Source: Anaerolineaceae bacterium
GTDB lineage: Bacteria; Chloroflexota; Anaerolineae; Anaerolineales; UBA11657
Direction of reading: 5' to 3'
DNA length: 64,000 bases
Assembly: GCA_003569365.1 (NCBI GenBank)
Contig: BGOS01000003.1
Location: 128,315-192,314 of the forward strand
The notes under the pieces were generated by a model. The model was given only the letters and a program-made list of their open reading frames with translations. It was not told where the DNA came from and searched no databases. Positions 30,677 through 39,977 of this stretch are shown here, piece by piece; position 1 is the first letter of the stretch, and each line of letters starts with the position of its first letter. A program made the translations under genes and the position numbers.

Positions 30677-31687
30677 ATGATCAACGTTGGAATTTTTGGG
30701 GCTACCGGCTATACGGGGCATCAACTGGTGCAGTTGCTTGCGCGGCACGCGCAGGTACGCATTGCGTTTGCAACCTCGGAGGCTGACGCGGGCCGGATGC
30801 TGGCGGACGTGCATGCGCGGGCGCCGGCCATCCGCCTGGTTGCGGCTTCCGATGCGAAGCTTGAAGGCTTGGATGCTGCGTTTCTTTGCCTGCCGCATGG
30901 CGCGGCGGCGCGCACTGCTGTGCAGTTGGTGGAGCGGGGCGTGCGGGTGATCGACTTGAGCGCGGATTTCCGGTTGCGGGATGCGGCCACTTACGAGCAA
31001 TGGTACGGCGCGCTGCATCCTGCGCCGGCGCTGCTGAGTGAAGCGGTTTATGGATTGACCGAGCATGCACGGCCGGCGTTGCGCGGCGCGCGGCTCGTGG
31101 CTAACCCGGGTTGTTATGTAACGAGTGTGCTGCTGGCATTGCAGCCGGTAGTGGCGGGGCGGGCGCTGGCTGCGGGTGCAACTGTGATCGCGGATTGTAA
31201 ATCCGGGGTCACGGGCGCGGGACGCACACCGGCGCAGTATCTGCAATTTGCCGAGGTGTCGGACAACTTTAGTGCGTACAAAGTTGGGCGCAGCCACCGC
31301 CATTTGCCTGAGATGGAGCAGCTGCTTGCCGATTGGGGTGCCGCCCCCGGGCAGCTTGTCTTTTCGCCGCATTTGCTGCCGGTGCCGCGCGGAATACTTT
31401 CCACAATTTATGTGCCGCTGGCAGCGGGGTGGAACGAGGCACGTGTGCGCGCGTTGTATGCGGCGGCTTACGCGGGTGAGCCATTTGTGCAGGTGCTTGA
31501 TGCGGGTGCACTGCCTTCGCTGGCGCAGGTGAACCATTCCAATCTTTGTGCGTTGGGAATTGCGGTGAGCGGTCAGATGCTGATTGTGGTGTCGGCGTTG
31601 GACAATCTGATTAAGGGCGCAAGTGGGCAGGCGGTGCAAAATATGAATATTATGTTTGGCTTTCAAGAACGTGAGGGCTTGGAATGA
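30677..31687 (+). CDS. argC: N-acetyl-gamma-glutamyl-phosphate reductase
   Basis: VGIFGATGYTGHQLVQLL; NPGCYVTSVLLAL; HRHLPEMEQ. Confidence 0.96.
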   Translation: MINVGIFGATGYTGHQLVQLLARHAQVRIAFATSEADAGRMLADVHARAPAIRLVAASDAKLEGLDAAFLCLPHGAAARTAVQLVERGVRVIDLSADFRLRDAATYEQWYGALHPAPALLSEAVYGLTEHARPALRGARLVANPGCYVTSVLLALQPVVAGRALAAGATVIADCKSGVTGAGRTPAQYLQFAEVSDNFSAYKVGRSHRHLPEMEQLLADWGAAPGQLVFSPHLLPVPRGILSTIYVPLAAGWNEARVRALYAAAYAGEPFVQVLDAGALPSLAQVNHSNLCALGIAVSGQMLIVVSALDNLIKGASGQAVQNMNIMFGFQEREGLE

Positions 31688-32643
31688 ATCTGAGTGACGC
31701 AAGCACGCAGCGCGCGGCGGGTCAGGTGCAGCACTTTCTGTCTGTGAGCCAATTTACGCTGATGGAACTTGAGGCGCTGCTGGAGTTGGCAACACGATTG
31801 AAGCACGACCATCTTCATGGTGGAAACGAGCCTGTGCTGCGGGGCAAGACGCTGGCGCTGCTATTTCAGAAACCCAGTTTGCGCACGCGGGTGTCTTTTG
31901 AAATGGCAATGCGCCATCTGGGCGGGAGTGCGTTAACGCTGCTGCCGGGCGAGGTGAGCGTTGGCAAACGCGAGACGGTGGCGGATGCAGCGCGCGTGTT
32001 ATCCGGCTATGTGGACGGCATCATGGCGCGCATGAGCAGCCACACGCAGTTGCTTAAGCTGGCGCACAATGCAACCGTGCCGGTGATCAACGGACTCACG
32101 GATTACAACCATCCGGCGCAGGCTTTTTGCGATATGTTCACCATGCGCGAGGAATTTGGCCGGCTCGAAGGCTTGAAGCTCGGGTATGTGGGTGATGGCA
32201 ATAATGTGGCTACGTCGTTGTTGGCTGCGTGCATGCTGCTTGGCATTCATTTTTATATTGCGTGTCCTGCCGGGTATGAGCTGTCGCGGAGTGTGATTGC
32301 GCGGGCGTTGGAGCTGCGCGGAAGTGCTGCAACAGAATTGGTGGAGACCACCAGCGCCGCGCAGGCCGTGGCAGATGCGGATGTTGTCTATACGGATGCG
32401 TGGATCAGCATGGGGCAGGAGGATGAAGCGACCGAGCGCATGAAGGTGTTCCCGCCCTATCAGGTGAACAACTCGCTGCTGGCGCGAGCCAAGCGCGGGG
32501 CGCGGGTGATGCATTGCCTGCCGGCACATCGCGGCGACGAAATTACGGATGACGTGGCGGATGGGCCGCAGTCGCTTTTGTTTGTGCAGGCGCATAACCG
32601 ACTGCATGGCCAAAAGGCAATCGTGGCGCACTTTTTGCGGTGA
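31684..32643 (+). CDS. argF: Ornithine carbamoyltransferase
   Basis: FQKPSLRTRVSFEMAM; LTDYNHPAQAFCDMFT; MHCLPAHRGDEITDDV. Confidence 0.96.
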   Translation: MNLSDASTQRAAGQVQHFLSVSQFTLMELEALLELATRLKHDHLHGGNEPVLRGKTLALLFQKPSLRTRVSFEMAMRHLGGSALTLLPGEVSVGKRETVADAARVLSGYVDGIMARMSSHTQLLKLAHNATVPVINGLTDYNHPAQAFCDMFTMREEFGRLEGLKLGYVGDGNNVATSLLAACMLLGIHFYIACPAGYELSRSVIARALELRGSAATELVETTSAAQAVADADVVYTDAWISMGQEDEATERMKVFPPYQVNNSLLARAKRGARVMHCLPAHRGDEITDDVADGPQSLLFVQAHNRLHGQKAIVAHFLR

Positions 32644-33398
32644 GCACAATGGCTGGTATTCGTGTGGTCAAAGTTGGCGGCAATGAGCTGGACAGTGTGG
32701 CGTTCTGTGAAGGGCTGGCGGGCGTGATGGCGCGCGCTGGGGAGCGCCTGGTTGTGGTGCATGGTGGCGGGCGCGCTGTCAGTGCGCAACAGGTCGCATT
32801 GGGGCTGCCGGTTGTAAAGGTCGCTGGCCTGCGGGTGACGGACGCCGCTGCATTGGCTGTTGTGGTTGGCGTGTTGTGCGGCAATACCAACAAGATGCTG
32901 GTGGCTGCGTTACGAGGCAGGGGTGTTAACGCGGTGGGTTTGAGCGGAGTGGACGGTGGCATACTGCATTGCAAGCAGCTGCACCATCCCGCAGGTGATC
33001 TCGGGTTTGTGGGTGCGGTTGAGCGCGTGGATGCGCATTTACTGCATGTCCTGCTGGATGCTGGTTTCACGCCGGTGCTTGCATCGGTGGGCGCAGGTGC
33101 AGCTGGTACCCTGTATAACATAAACGCGGATGCGGCCGCGGCAGCGGTTGCAGTTGCGCTGCAAGCTGAGCAGTTAGAATTTGTGACAGATGTTGCTGGA
33201 ATAGTGGACGGGCAGCGCGTTCAAGCGAGGCTGAATATTTCACAGGTGGAGCAATTGGTGTCTGACGGGGTGATCCGCGATGGAATGCTGCCAAAGGTGC
33301 AGGCGGCACTGCAGGCGGCGCGCGCGGCGGTTGCTGTTCGCATTGTTGACCTTGCCGGCTTGGAGAGCGGTGCGGGCACGATAATTTCGGTTGGATGA
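32640..33398 (+). CDS. argB: Acetylglutamate kinase
   Basis: VVKVGGNELD, VVVHGGGRAVSAQ, LEFVTDVAGIVDG; start may be ATG 32649. Confidence 0.92.
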   Translation: MSTMAGIRVVKVGGNELDSVAFCEGLAGVMARAGERLVVVHGGGRAVSAQQVALGLPVVKVAGLRVTDAAALAVVVGVLCGNTNKMLVAALRGRGVNAVGLSGVDGGILHCKQLHHPAGDLGFVGAVERVDAHLLHVLLDAGFTPVLASVGAGAAGTLYNINADAAAAAVAVALQAEQLEFVTDVAGIVDGQRVQARLNISQVEQLVSDGVIRDGMLPKVQAALQAARAAVAVRIVDLAGLESGAGTIISVG

Positions 33399-33411
33399 GT
33401 GGGAGTAGCTT

Positions 33412-34638
33412 TTGATCATGCCGCGTTCTAATCAGGTTGAAGCGCCCAGTACTGACGAGGTCATTGCGGGCGAGGCGCGCTACTTGGTGCAGACGTATAC
33501 GCGGCCAGCGCGCGTCTTCACCCACGGCGAAGGTGCGTATCTGTTTGATGCCACCGGCAAGCGCTACTTGGATTTTGCCGCAGGGATTGCAGTCAACGCG
33601 CTTGGGCATGCGGATCCGGAGTGGGTGCAGGCGGTTGCCAAACAGTCAACGCGGCTGGCGCATGTGAGCAATTTGTATCACACAGCTGAACATGTGCAGC
33701 TGGCACAGCGGCTGGTGGAGCACTCGTTTGCTGACCGGGTGTTCTTCTGCAACTCGGGAACTGAAGCCAACGAGGCAGCGTTGAAGTTTGCCCGCAAATA
33801 TGCCTTCGTGCGGGCGGCTGGGGCTGCAACTGGCACGCGTGTGATTGCGTTCGAGAACGGTTTTCACGGACGCACTATCGGTGCGCTTTCAATGACGGCG
33901 AAGCCGCAATATCGTGAGCCGTTTGCGCCGTTGGTGCCGGATGTTGTGTTTTTAGCGCTCAATGATTTGGATGCGCTGGCTGCAGCTTTTGACGGCCACG
34001 TTTGCGCGGCAATCGTGGAGCCGATTCAAGGCGAAGGCGGAGTGAATGTGGCAAGCGCTGAGTTCCTGCGCGAGCTGCGCCGCTTGTGCGACGAAAGCGG
34101 CGCTGTTTTGATTTTTGACGAAGTACAGTGCGGTTTGGGGCGCACGGGCAGCCTGTGGGCGCATACAGCCACGGGCGTGTATCCGGACATTATGACGCTT
34201 GCGAAGCCGCTGGCTGGTGGTCTTCCGATCGGCGCGGTGTTAGTTACAGACGCAGTGGCGGCGGCGCTGCGGCCGGGTGATCACGGCAGCACTTTTGCGG
34301 CTGGTCCACTGGTGTGCCGCGCTGCGCAAGTGGTGTTTGACCGCGTGTCTGACCCACAATTTTTGGCGCGGGTGGCGGCCAGCGGGGCTTACTTGCGCGA
34401 CCGGCTGCTGGCGCTGGAGTTGGATAATATGCTGCAGGTCCGCGGTGCTGGTTTGTTATTGGGCGCCCAGTTTTCGGTGCCGGTAAAGCCGTTGATCGGG
34501 GCGGCGGCCGAGTGCGGGCTTTTGCTGATAAGCGCAGGCGACAATGTGCTGCGCTTGTGCCCGCCGCTGATTGTGGATCAGGCGCAGATTGATTTTGCGG
34601 TTGAAACTATTGGCAGCTGCTGGAGTGCGTTGCAGTGA
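33412..34638 (+). CDS. argD: Acetylornithine aminotransferase
   Basis: FCNSGTEANEAALKFARKYA, VEPIQGEGGVNVAS, LIFDEVQCGLGRTG, TLAKPLAGGLPIGAVL. Confidence 0.95.
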   Translation: MIMPRSNQVEAPSTDEVIAGEARYLVQTYTRPARVFTHGEGAYLFDATGKRYLDFAAGIAVNALGHADPEWVQAVAKQSTRLAHVSNLYHTAEHVQLAQRLVEHSFADRVFFCNSGTEANEAALKFARKYAFVRAAGAATGTRVIAFENGFHGRTIGALSMTAKPQYREPFAPLVPDVVFLALNDLDALAAAFDGHVCAAIVEPIQGEGGVNVASAEFLRELRRLCDESGAVLIFDEVQCGLGRTGSLWAHTATGVYPDIMTLAKPLAGGLPIGAVLVTDAVAAALRPGDHGSTFAAGPLVCRAAQVVFDRVSDPQFLARVAASGAYLRDRLLALELDNMLQVRGAGLLLGAQFSVPVKPLIGAAAECGLLLISAGDNVLRLCPPLIVDQAQIDFAVETIGSCWSALQ

Positions 34639-35147
34639 TTATCCGGCCGGCTGTGGCGGGTGATGTAGCGGGCATCCACAGCTTGGTGACGGAGTACGCC
34701 GGGCGTGGAGATTTGCTGCCGCGCACGGCCGAGTCGATTGTGGAGACGCTGCCCGACTGGCTGGTGGCCGAGCAGGACGGGTTAGTGATGGCTTGCGTCG
34801 CGTTGCTTCCATACAACGCGAACTTGGCTGAGGTGCGTTCCTTGGCAGTGAATGGCGCGGTGCATGGGCAGGGCTGGGGCGCAGCGATTGTGGCGGCTGC
34901 GATTGCGGAGGCGCAACGGCGCGGGATACCGATGTTGTTTGCGCTGACGCGGGCCGTGCCATTTTTCTTGCGCGCCGGGTTTGCAATAACCGATAAAGTA
35001 TTCTTTCCAGAGAAGGTATGGCGCGATTGCAATATTTGTCCCGTGCGTGAGGCTTGCGATGAAACTGCGGTGGTGCTGCATTTGGATTCTGTGCCGCACC
35101 TTTACGCAGAGCAAGCAGAGGCTGGTAGTGGTAACGTAAGTGCATGA
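34635..35147 (+). CDS. GNAT-family N-acetyltransferase (amino-acid N-acetyltransferase-like, probable ArgA function)
   Basis: IRPAVAGDVAGIHSLVTEYA; VRSLAVNGAVHGQGWGAAIV; located inside the arginine operon. Confidence 0.8.
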   Translation: MIIRPAVAGDVAGIHSLVTEYAGRGDLLPRTAESIVETLPDWLVAEQDGLVMACVALLPYNANLAEVRSLAVNGAVHGQGWGAAIVAAAIAEAQRRGIPMLFALTRAVPFFLRAGFAITDKVFFPEKVWRDCNICPVREACDETAVVLHLDSVPHLYAEQAEAGSGNVSA

Positions 35148-35204
35148 GCGGGTTTGGATAACTGCAAGTCATTGCTGTCGTAAATAATTGTTTCAGGAGT
35201 TTTC

Positions 35205-36467
35205 ATGACTAAAGTATTGGTGAAAAAGGTGGTGTTGGCATACTCTGGTGGCCTCGATACTTCGGTGATAGTGCCGTGGCTGCGCGAGACTTACAACTGC
35301 GAGGTAATTTGTTTTTGCGCAGACATCGGGCAGGCAGAAGAGCTCTCAGGCTTGCCGGAAAAAGCGCTCGCAAGCGGGGCGTCCAAGTGCATTGTTAAAG
35401 ATTTGCGCGAAGAATTTGCCGGTGAATTTTTATTCCCAATGCTGCAGTCGGGAGCCGTGTACGAGCGCCAGTATCTATTGGGAACCTCAGTGGCGCGGCC
35501 GTTGATTGCAAAGTGGCAGGTGGCGATTGCCGAGCAGGAAGGCGCTGACGCGGTGTCCCATGGTGCAACGGGCAAGGGCAACGATCAGGTGCGCTTTGAG
35601 CTGACTTACAAGGCGCTCAACCCGGCGCTGAAGGTGATTTCGCCGTGGCGCGAATGGAACATCCGCTCGCGCGAGGATGCGCTGCAGTACGCCAAGCTGC
35701 ACAAGGTGCCGGTGACTGCAACCGTGAAGTCGATTTACAGTCGCGACCGGAATTTGTGGCATCTGTCGCACGAGGGCGGCATTCTCGAAGACCCGGCGCG
35801 CGAGCCGGAAGAGCCAATGTTTCAATGGACGGTGTCGCCGGAGAATGCGCCGGACAAAGCGGAGCAGGTGGAGATCGGGTTCGAGCGGGGTGTGCCGGTT
35901 TCGCTGAATGGCGCGCAGCTATCTGGCGCTGCTTTGATGGAGGCGCTGAACGTGATTGGTGCGCGGCATGGTATCGGGCGCGTGGACATTGTTGAAAACC
36001 GGCTCGTGGGTGTGAAGTCGCATGGAGTTTACGAAACGCCGGGCGGTACCCAGCTTTATGCAGCGCATCGCGAGTTGGAGAGCCTGTGCCTCGACCGGGA
36101 CACGCTGCACTACAAAGAGCAGATGGCGCTGCGCTATGGAGAACTGGTGTACGACGGCAAGTGGTATCACCCGTTGCGCGAGGGCATGCAGGCGCTGATT
36201 CATGAAACGCAAAAGTCCGTTACGGGCTGGGTGCGCCTGAAGCTTTACAAGGGCACGCTGCGCTGCGTCGGCCGCTTCAGCCCGTATAGCTTGTACCGTG
36301 AAGATTACGCGACTTTCGGCGAGGAAAATGTGTACGATCAGAAAGATGCGCTTGGGTTCATAACTTTGTTTGGTTTACAGATGAAGGTGCGCGCCTTGAT
36401 GGAGATGAGTGCCGGCGGCAAGACGCGTTACGCGTCGATGGATTACTCGGCTTTCAAGCGGGACTAG
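35205..36467 (+). CDS. argG: Argininosuccinate synthase
   Basis: [49 protein letters not shown]. Confidence 0.97.
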   Translation: MTKVLVKKVVLAYSGGLDTSVIVPWLRETYNCEVICFCADIGQAEELSGLPEKALASGASKCIVKDLREEFAGEFLFPMLQSGAVYERQYLLGTSVARPLIAKWQVAIAEQEGADAVSHGATGKGNDQVRFELTYKALNPALKVISPWREWNIRSREDALQYAKLHKVPVTATVKSIYSRDRNLWHLSHEGGILEDPAREPEEPMFQWTVSPENAPDKAEQVEIGFERGVPVSLNGAQLSGAALMEALNVIGARHGIGRVDIVENRLVGVKSHGVYETPGGTQLYAAHRELESLCLDRDTLHYKEQMALRYGELVYDGKWYHPLREGMQALIHETQKSVTGWVRLKLYKGTLRCVGRFSPYSLYREDYATFGEENVYDQKDALGFITLFGLQMKVRALMEMSAGGKTRYASMDYSAFKRD

Positions 36468-36560
36468 CTGATATGGGCAGCTGCCCGTGGGTTGCGTGCC
36501 GGGTTGGTGCGCGCGGCGGACCACTCCTCGGTTTGAACCGAATTAGCTAGTGAGGTAGTA

Positions 36561-37777
36561 ATGCGGGCAATTGCCGAAGGACACGCCACGACCCCCACCG
36601 GGTTTAACGGTGGATCGGCGGCCTGTGGTCTTAAGACCTCGGGTGCCACGGATGTGTTCCTGGTGGTCTCAGACTTGGAATGCACGGCTGCGGCCGTGTT
36701 CACACGCAACCGTGTGGTGGCTGCGCCAGTGGTTGTGGATCGGGAGGCGCTGGCGAAGGCACGCAGTGGTTACCGCGGTGTGATTGGCAACGCGGGGAAT
36801 GCCAATGCGTGTACAGGTGCGCAGGGCCTTGCAGACTCGGAACAGACGCGGGTGTTGGCAGCGCAGGCAATTGGTTGCGACGCACGACAGTTGTTTGTAC
36901 TGTCCACCGGTGTGATCGGCAGGCCGTTGGATATGGACAAACTTGCAGTTGGAATTCAGGCTGCAGCCAGGTCGCTGGACAGGGCGGGCGGTGCAGCGTG
37001 TGCGCGCGCGATGATGACAACTGACACGCGCCCCAAGCATCTTGCGGTCGAAGTGGTTCTCGCGGGCGGCACGGTGTCGCTGGGCGGGATAGCCAAAGGC
37101 GCTGGCATGATTCATCCGGACATGGCAACAATGCTTGCGGTCCTGACAACGGATGCTGTGATCGACGCGCTGGACCTGCAGCGCATGCTGGATAGTGCAG
37201 TGGCCGGTTCATTCAACAGTATTTCGATTGACGGTGACACAAGTACGAATGACACGGTGCTGTTGCTCGCGAATGGCGCGAGTGGTGTCGCGGTGCGCGA
37301 GGACTCGGACGTGGCCCTGTTCGCAGAGGGTCTGGACTGCCTCTGTTTGCATTTGGCACAGGCGATTGTGCGGGATGGTGAGGGCGCGCGCCGGTTTGTG
37401 ACGGTGCGGGTTACTGGTGCGCCGGATGGCGCTGCCGCGCATGCGATAGCAAATGTCATTGCGACATCGCCTTTGGTGAAGACGGCGTTTGCGGGCGGGG
37501 ACCCTAACTGGGGGCGCATTCTCGCAGCGGCCGGCAGGGCGGGAGTGGCATTTGATCCTGCGAACGTGTCGTTGGTCGTGCAGGCCGGCGGGCCGGCAGT
37601 GCAGTTATTGGCTCAGGGCATGCGTGCTGATTACGTGAAGCGGCGGCTGCGGCGGTATTCAACGCGGATGAATTTGAGGTGCAGCTTGCAATTGGCAAGG
37701 GTGCGGGCGCTGCGCGTGTATTTACGTGCGACTTTACCGAAGAGTACGTGCGCATCAATGCAGACTACACAACTTAG
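36561..37777 (+). pseudogene. argJ: Bifunctional ornithine acetyltransferase/N-acetylglutamate synthase, apparent C-terminal frameshift near 37635
   Basis: Main ORF carries the catalytic region (KGAGMIHPDMATMLAVLTTDA); conserved tail EAAAAAVFNADEFEVQLAIGKGAGAARVFTCDFTEEYVRINADYTT* reads in another frame from 37637 to TAG 37775-37777. Confidence 0.85.
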
Positions 37778-37805
37778 CAATGCTGTGAATACCTGGATGG
37801 ACTAA

Positions 37806-39185
37806 GTGAGCAATAAATTATGGGGCGGGCGGTTTAGCAAGGATACTAACGTGCTGGTACGCCGCTTGAACGATAGTGTTGAGTTTGATCAGCGCTTGTG
37901 GAGCGAGGATATCCGGGCGAGCGGCGCGTGGGCGCAGGCACTGGCGCAAGCGGGTGTTCTAACGAGTGCGGAGTGTGCACAGCTGGAGGCCGGGCTGGAG
38001 TCGGTGCGGGCGGAGTTTACGACGGGCACTTTTGAATTTGCGGCAGGCGACGAGGATATCCACACCGCGGTTGAACGTCGGCTCACCGAGTTGGCGGGCA
38101 GCGTGGGCGGCAAGCTGCACACTGGCCGCAGCCGCAATGACCAAGTGGCCACGGACTTCCGCTTGTGGATTATGCAAGCATGCGAGGACTTGGCGCGCGA
38201 GGTATCCGGACTGCAGGCAGCACTCATTGAAAGTGCTGCCGCGCATCTGCACGCGATTATGCCGGGCTACACGCACTTGCAGCAGGCGCAGCCTGTAACG
38301 TGGGGCCAGTGGGCTCTCAGCCATTTTTGGCCGCTGGTGCGCGACGCAGCGCGATTGGCGAACGCGCGCGGTGCGGCGGGCGTGTTGCCGCTTGGCAGCG
38401 GCGCATTGGCTGGCACTGCGTTTCCGGTTGATCGTGATGCGCTGGCACGTGCGCTTGGGTTCACTTCGGTTTCGCCCAACAGCATGGATGCGGTAAGCGA
38501 CCGGGATTTTGTGGCGGACTTTTTGTACGCGGGCGCAATGATTGGTTTGCATCTGAGCCGGCTTGCGGAGCAGTTGCTGCTGTTTAGCAGTGCGGAGTTT
38601 GGCTATGTGGTGGTTGATGATGCGTACAGCACGGGTAGCAGCCTGATGCCGCAAAAGAAGAACGCTGATCCGCTCGAGCTTGCGCGCGGTAAGACCGGAC
38701 GGCTGCTTGGCAATCTGCACTCACTGTTGGTGGTGCTCAAGGGCTTGCCTTCAACTTACGACAAGGATTTGCAGGAGGACAAAGAGCCTGCATTTGACAC
38801 GTTTGATACTCTGCTGGCTTTGTTGCCGGTGGTGGCAGGTCTTGTCCGGTCGCTTGAGGTGCGGCCACAGGCGATGGCAGCGCGTTTGCTGCCGGGCCTG
38901 CTTGCAACTGATTTGGCGGATGAATTGGTGAAGCAAGGCGTGCCATTTAGAGCGGCGCATGGTTTGGTGGGTGTGCTTGTGCAGCGCGCAGACAGATTGG
39001 GTATTGCGTTTACTGAGCTCTCGTTCGCGGAGCGACAAAAGATTAGTGTGCATTTCACAGATGAGGTTTGGGCGCGGCTGGAATTCGAGCATTCCTTGCA
39101 GCGCCGGGCGCAGACCGGCGGAACGGCTAAGGCTGCATTAGAGGCGCAGCTTATGGCTGCGCGCGCGGCGGTTCGCGGTGAGTAG
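37806..39185 (+). CDS. argH: Argininosuccinate lyase
   Basis: KLWGGRFSKDTN; HTGRSRNDQVATDFRLW; STGSSLMPQKKNADPLELARGK. Confidence 0.97.
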   Translation: MSNKLWGGRFSKDTNVLVRRLNDSVEFDQRLWSEDIRASGAWAQALAQAGVLTSAECAQLEAGLESVRAEFTTGTFEFAAGDEDIHTAVERRLTELAGSVGGKLHTGRSRNDQVATDFRLWIMQACEDLAREVSGLQAALIESAAAHLHAIMPGYTHLQQAQPVTWGQWALSHFWPLVRDAARLANARGAAGVLPLGSGALAGTAFPVDRDALARALGFTSVSPNSMDAVSDRDFVADFLYAGAMIGLHLSRLAEQLLLFSSAEFGYVVVDDAYSTGSSLMPQKKNADPLELARGKTGRLLGNLHSLLVVLKGLPSTYDKDLQEDKEPAFDTFDTLLALLPVVAGLVRSLEVRPQAMAARLLPGLLATDLADELVKQGVPFRAAHGLVGVLVQRADRLGIAFTELSFAERQKISVHFTDEVWARLEFEHSLQRRAQTGGTAKAALEAQLMAARAAVRGE

Positions 39186-39201
39186 CGGGGCGGTGCGGGT
39201 G

Positions 39202-39933
39202 CTAGTGAACCCAGCGTTCGCCGCCGTCCACTACCAAACTTTCGCCCGTGATGTAGTCTGACGCGGCAAGGAATAGTACTGCGGCCGCTACATCTTCTGG
39301 CGTGCCCCAGCGTTTCAGCAGTGTGCGTTCGGCAATGCGCCGCACTGCTTCCGGATCAAGCCGCTCTGGCGGCAGTACCGGCCCTGGAATAACGGCGTTG
39401 ACGCGGATGAGTGGTGCAAAAGCCACCGCGAGGTGCTCGGTTAGCGCCAGCAGTCCGGCTTTGGCGACGCCATGCGCCATAAAACTTGTGCTGGGGCGGA
39501 GTGCGTGCAGATCTGCAATGTTGATGATTACCCCGGCGCCCGCAGTTTGCATGTGCGGTGCGGCGGCGTTTGCGCAATGAAAGGCGCCGTCGAGGATCAC
39601 ATCCATCGTGCGCCGCCAAACTGCTTCGGAGAATGGAAGCGGCGTCTTGGTGTAAGTGGAAGCATTGTTGACGAGCAAATCGATACTGCCAAAATGTTTT
39701 GCAGTGGTTTGTACCAGCGCATTGGCTTCCGCGGCGTTGCCAACATCGGCCTGAATGGCGATTGCCTGCCCGCCCGCTTGCTGGATCAGTGCTACCGTGT
39801 CCTTAGCTTCTGCGGCGGACGCGTTGTAATTGATGGCAACGTTCGCGCCTGCGCGGGCGAGTGCGAACACGATGGCGCCGCCAACGCGGTGTGCACCGCC
39901 GGTAACGAGTGCGGTTTTGCCGCGCAGATCCAT
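39202..39933 (-). CDS. Short-chain dehydrogenase/reductase (pteridine reductase/FolM-like)
   Basis: MDLRGKTALVTGGAHRVGGAIVFALARAGANVAINYN; VNNAST; start at internal ATG 39933. Confidence 0.88.
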   Translation of the reverse strand: MDLRGKTALVTGGAHRVGGAIVFALARAGANVAINYNASAAEAKDTVALIQQAGGQAIAIQADVGNAAEANALVQTTAKHFGSIDLLVNNASTYTKTPLPFSEAVWRRTMDVILDGAFHCANAAAPHMQTAGAGVIINIADLHALRPSTSFMAHGVAKAGLLALTEHLAVAFAPLIRVNAVIPGPVLPPERLDPEAVRRIAERTLLKRWGTPEDVAAAVLFLAASDYITGESLVVDGGERWVH

Positions 39934-39977
39934 GTGGTTTGTTGGCGTTGCGGCTGGCTGCGCAGCGGCAGCAGTTT

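Noticed and set aside
30539-31702. 387-aa minus-strand ORF opposite argC
   Set aside because: Antisense to argC; low-complexity Arg/His/Gln composition, no motif.
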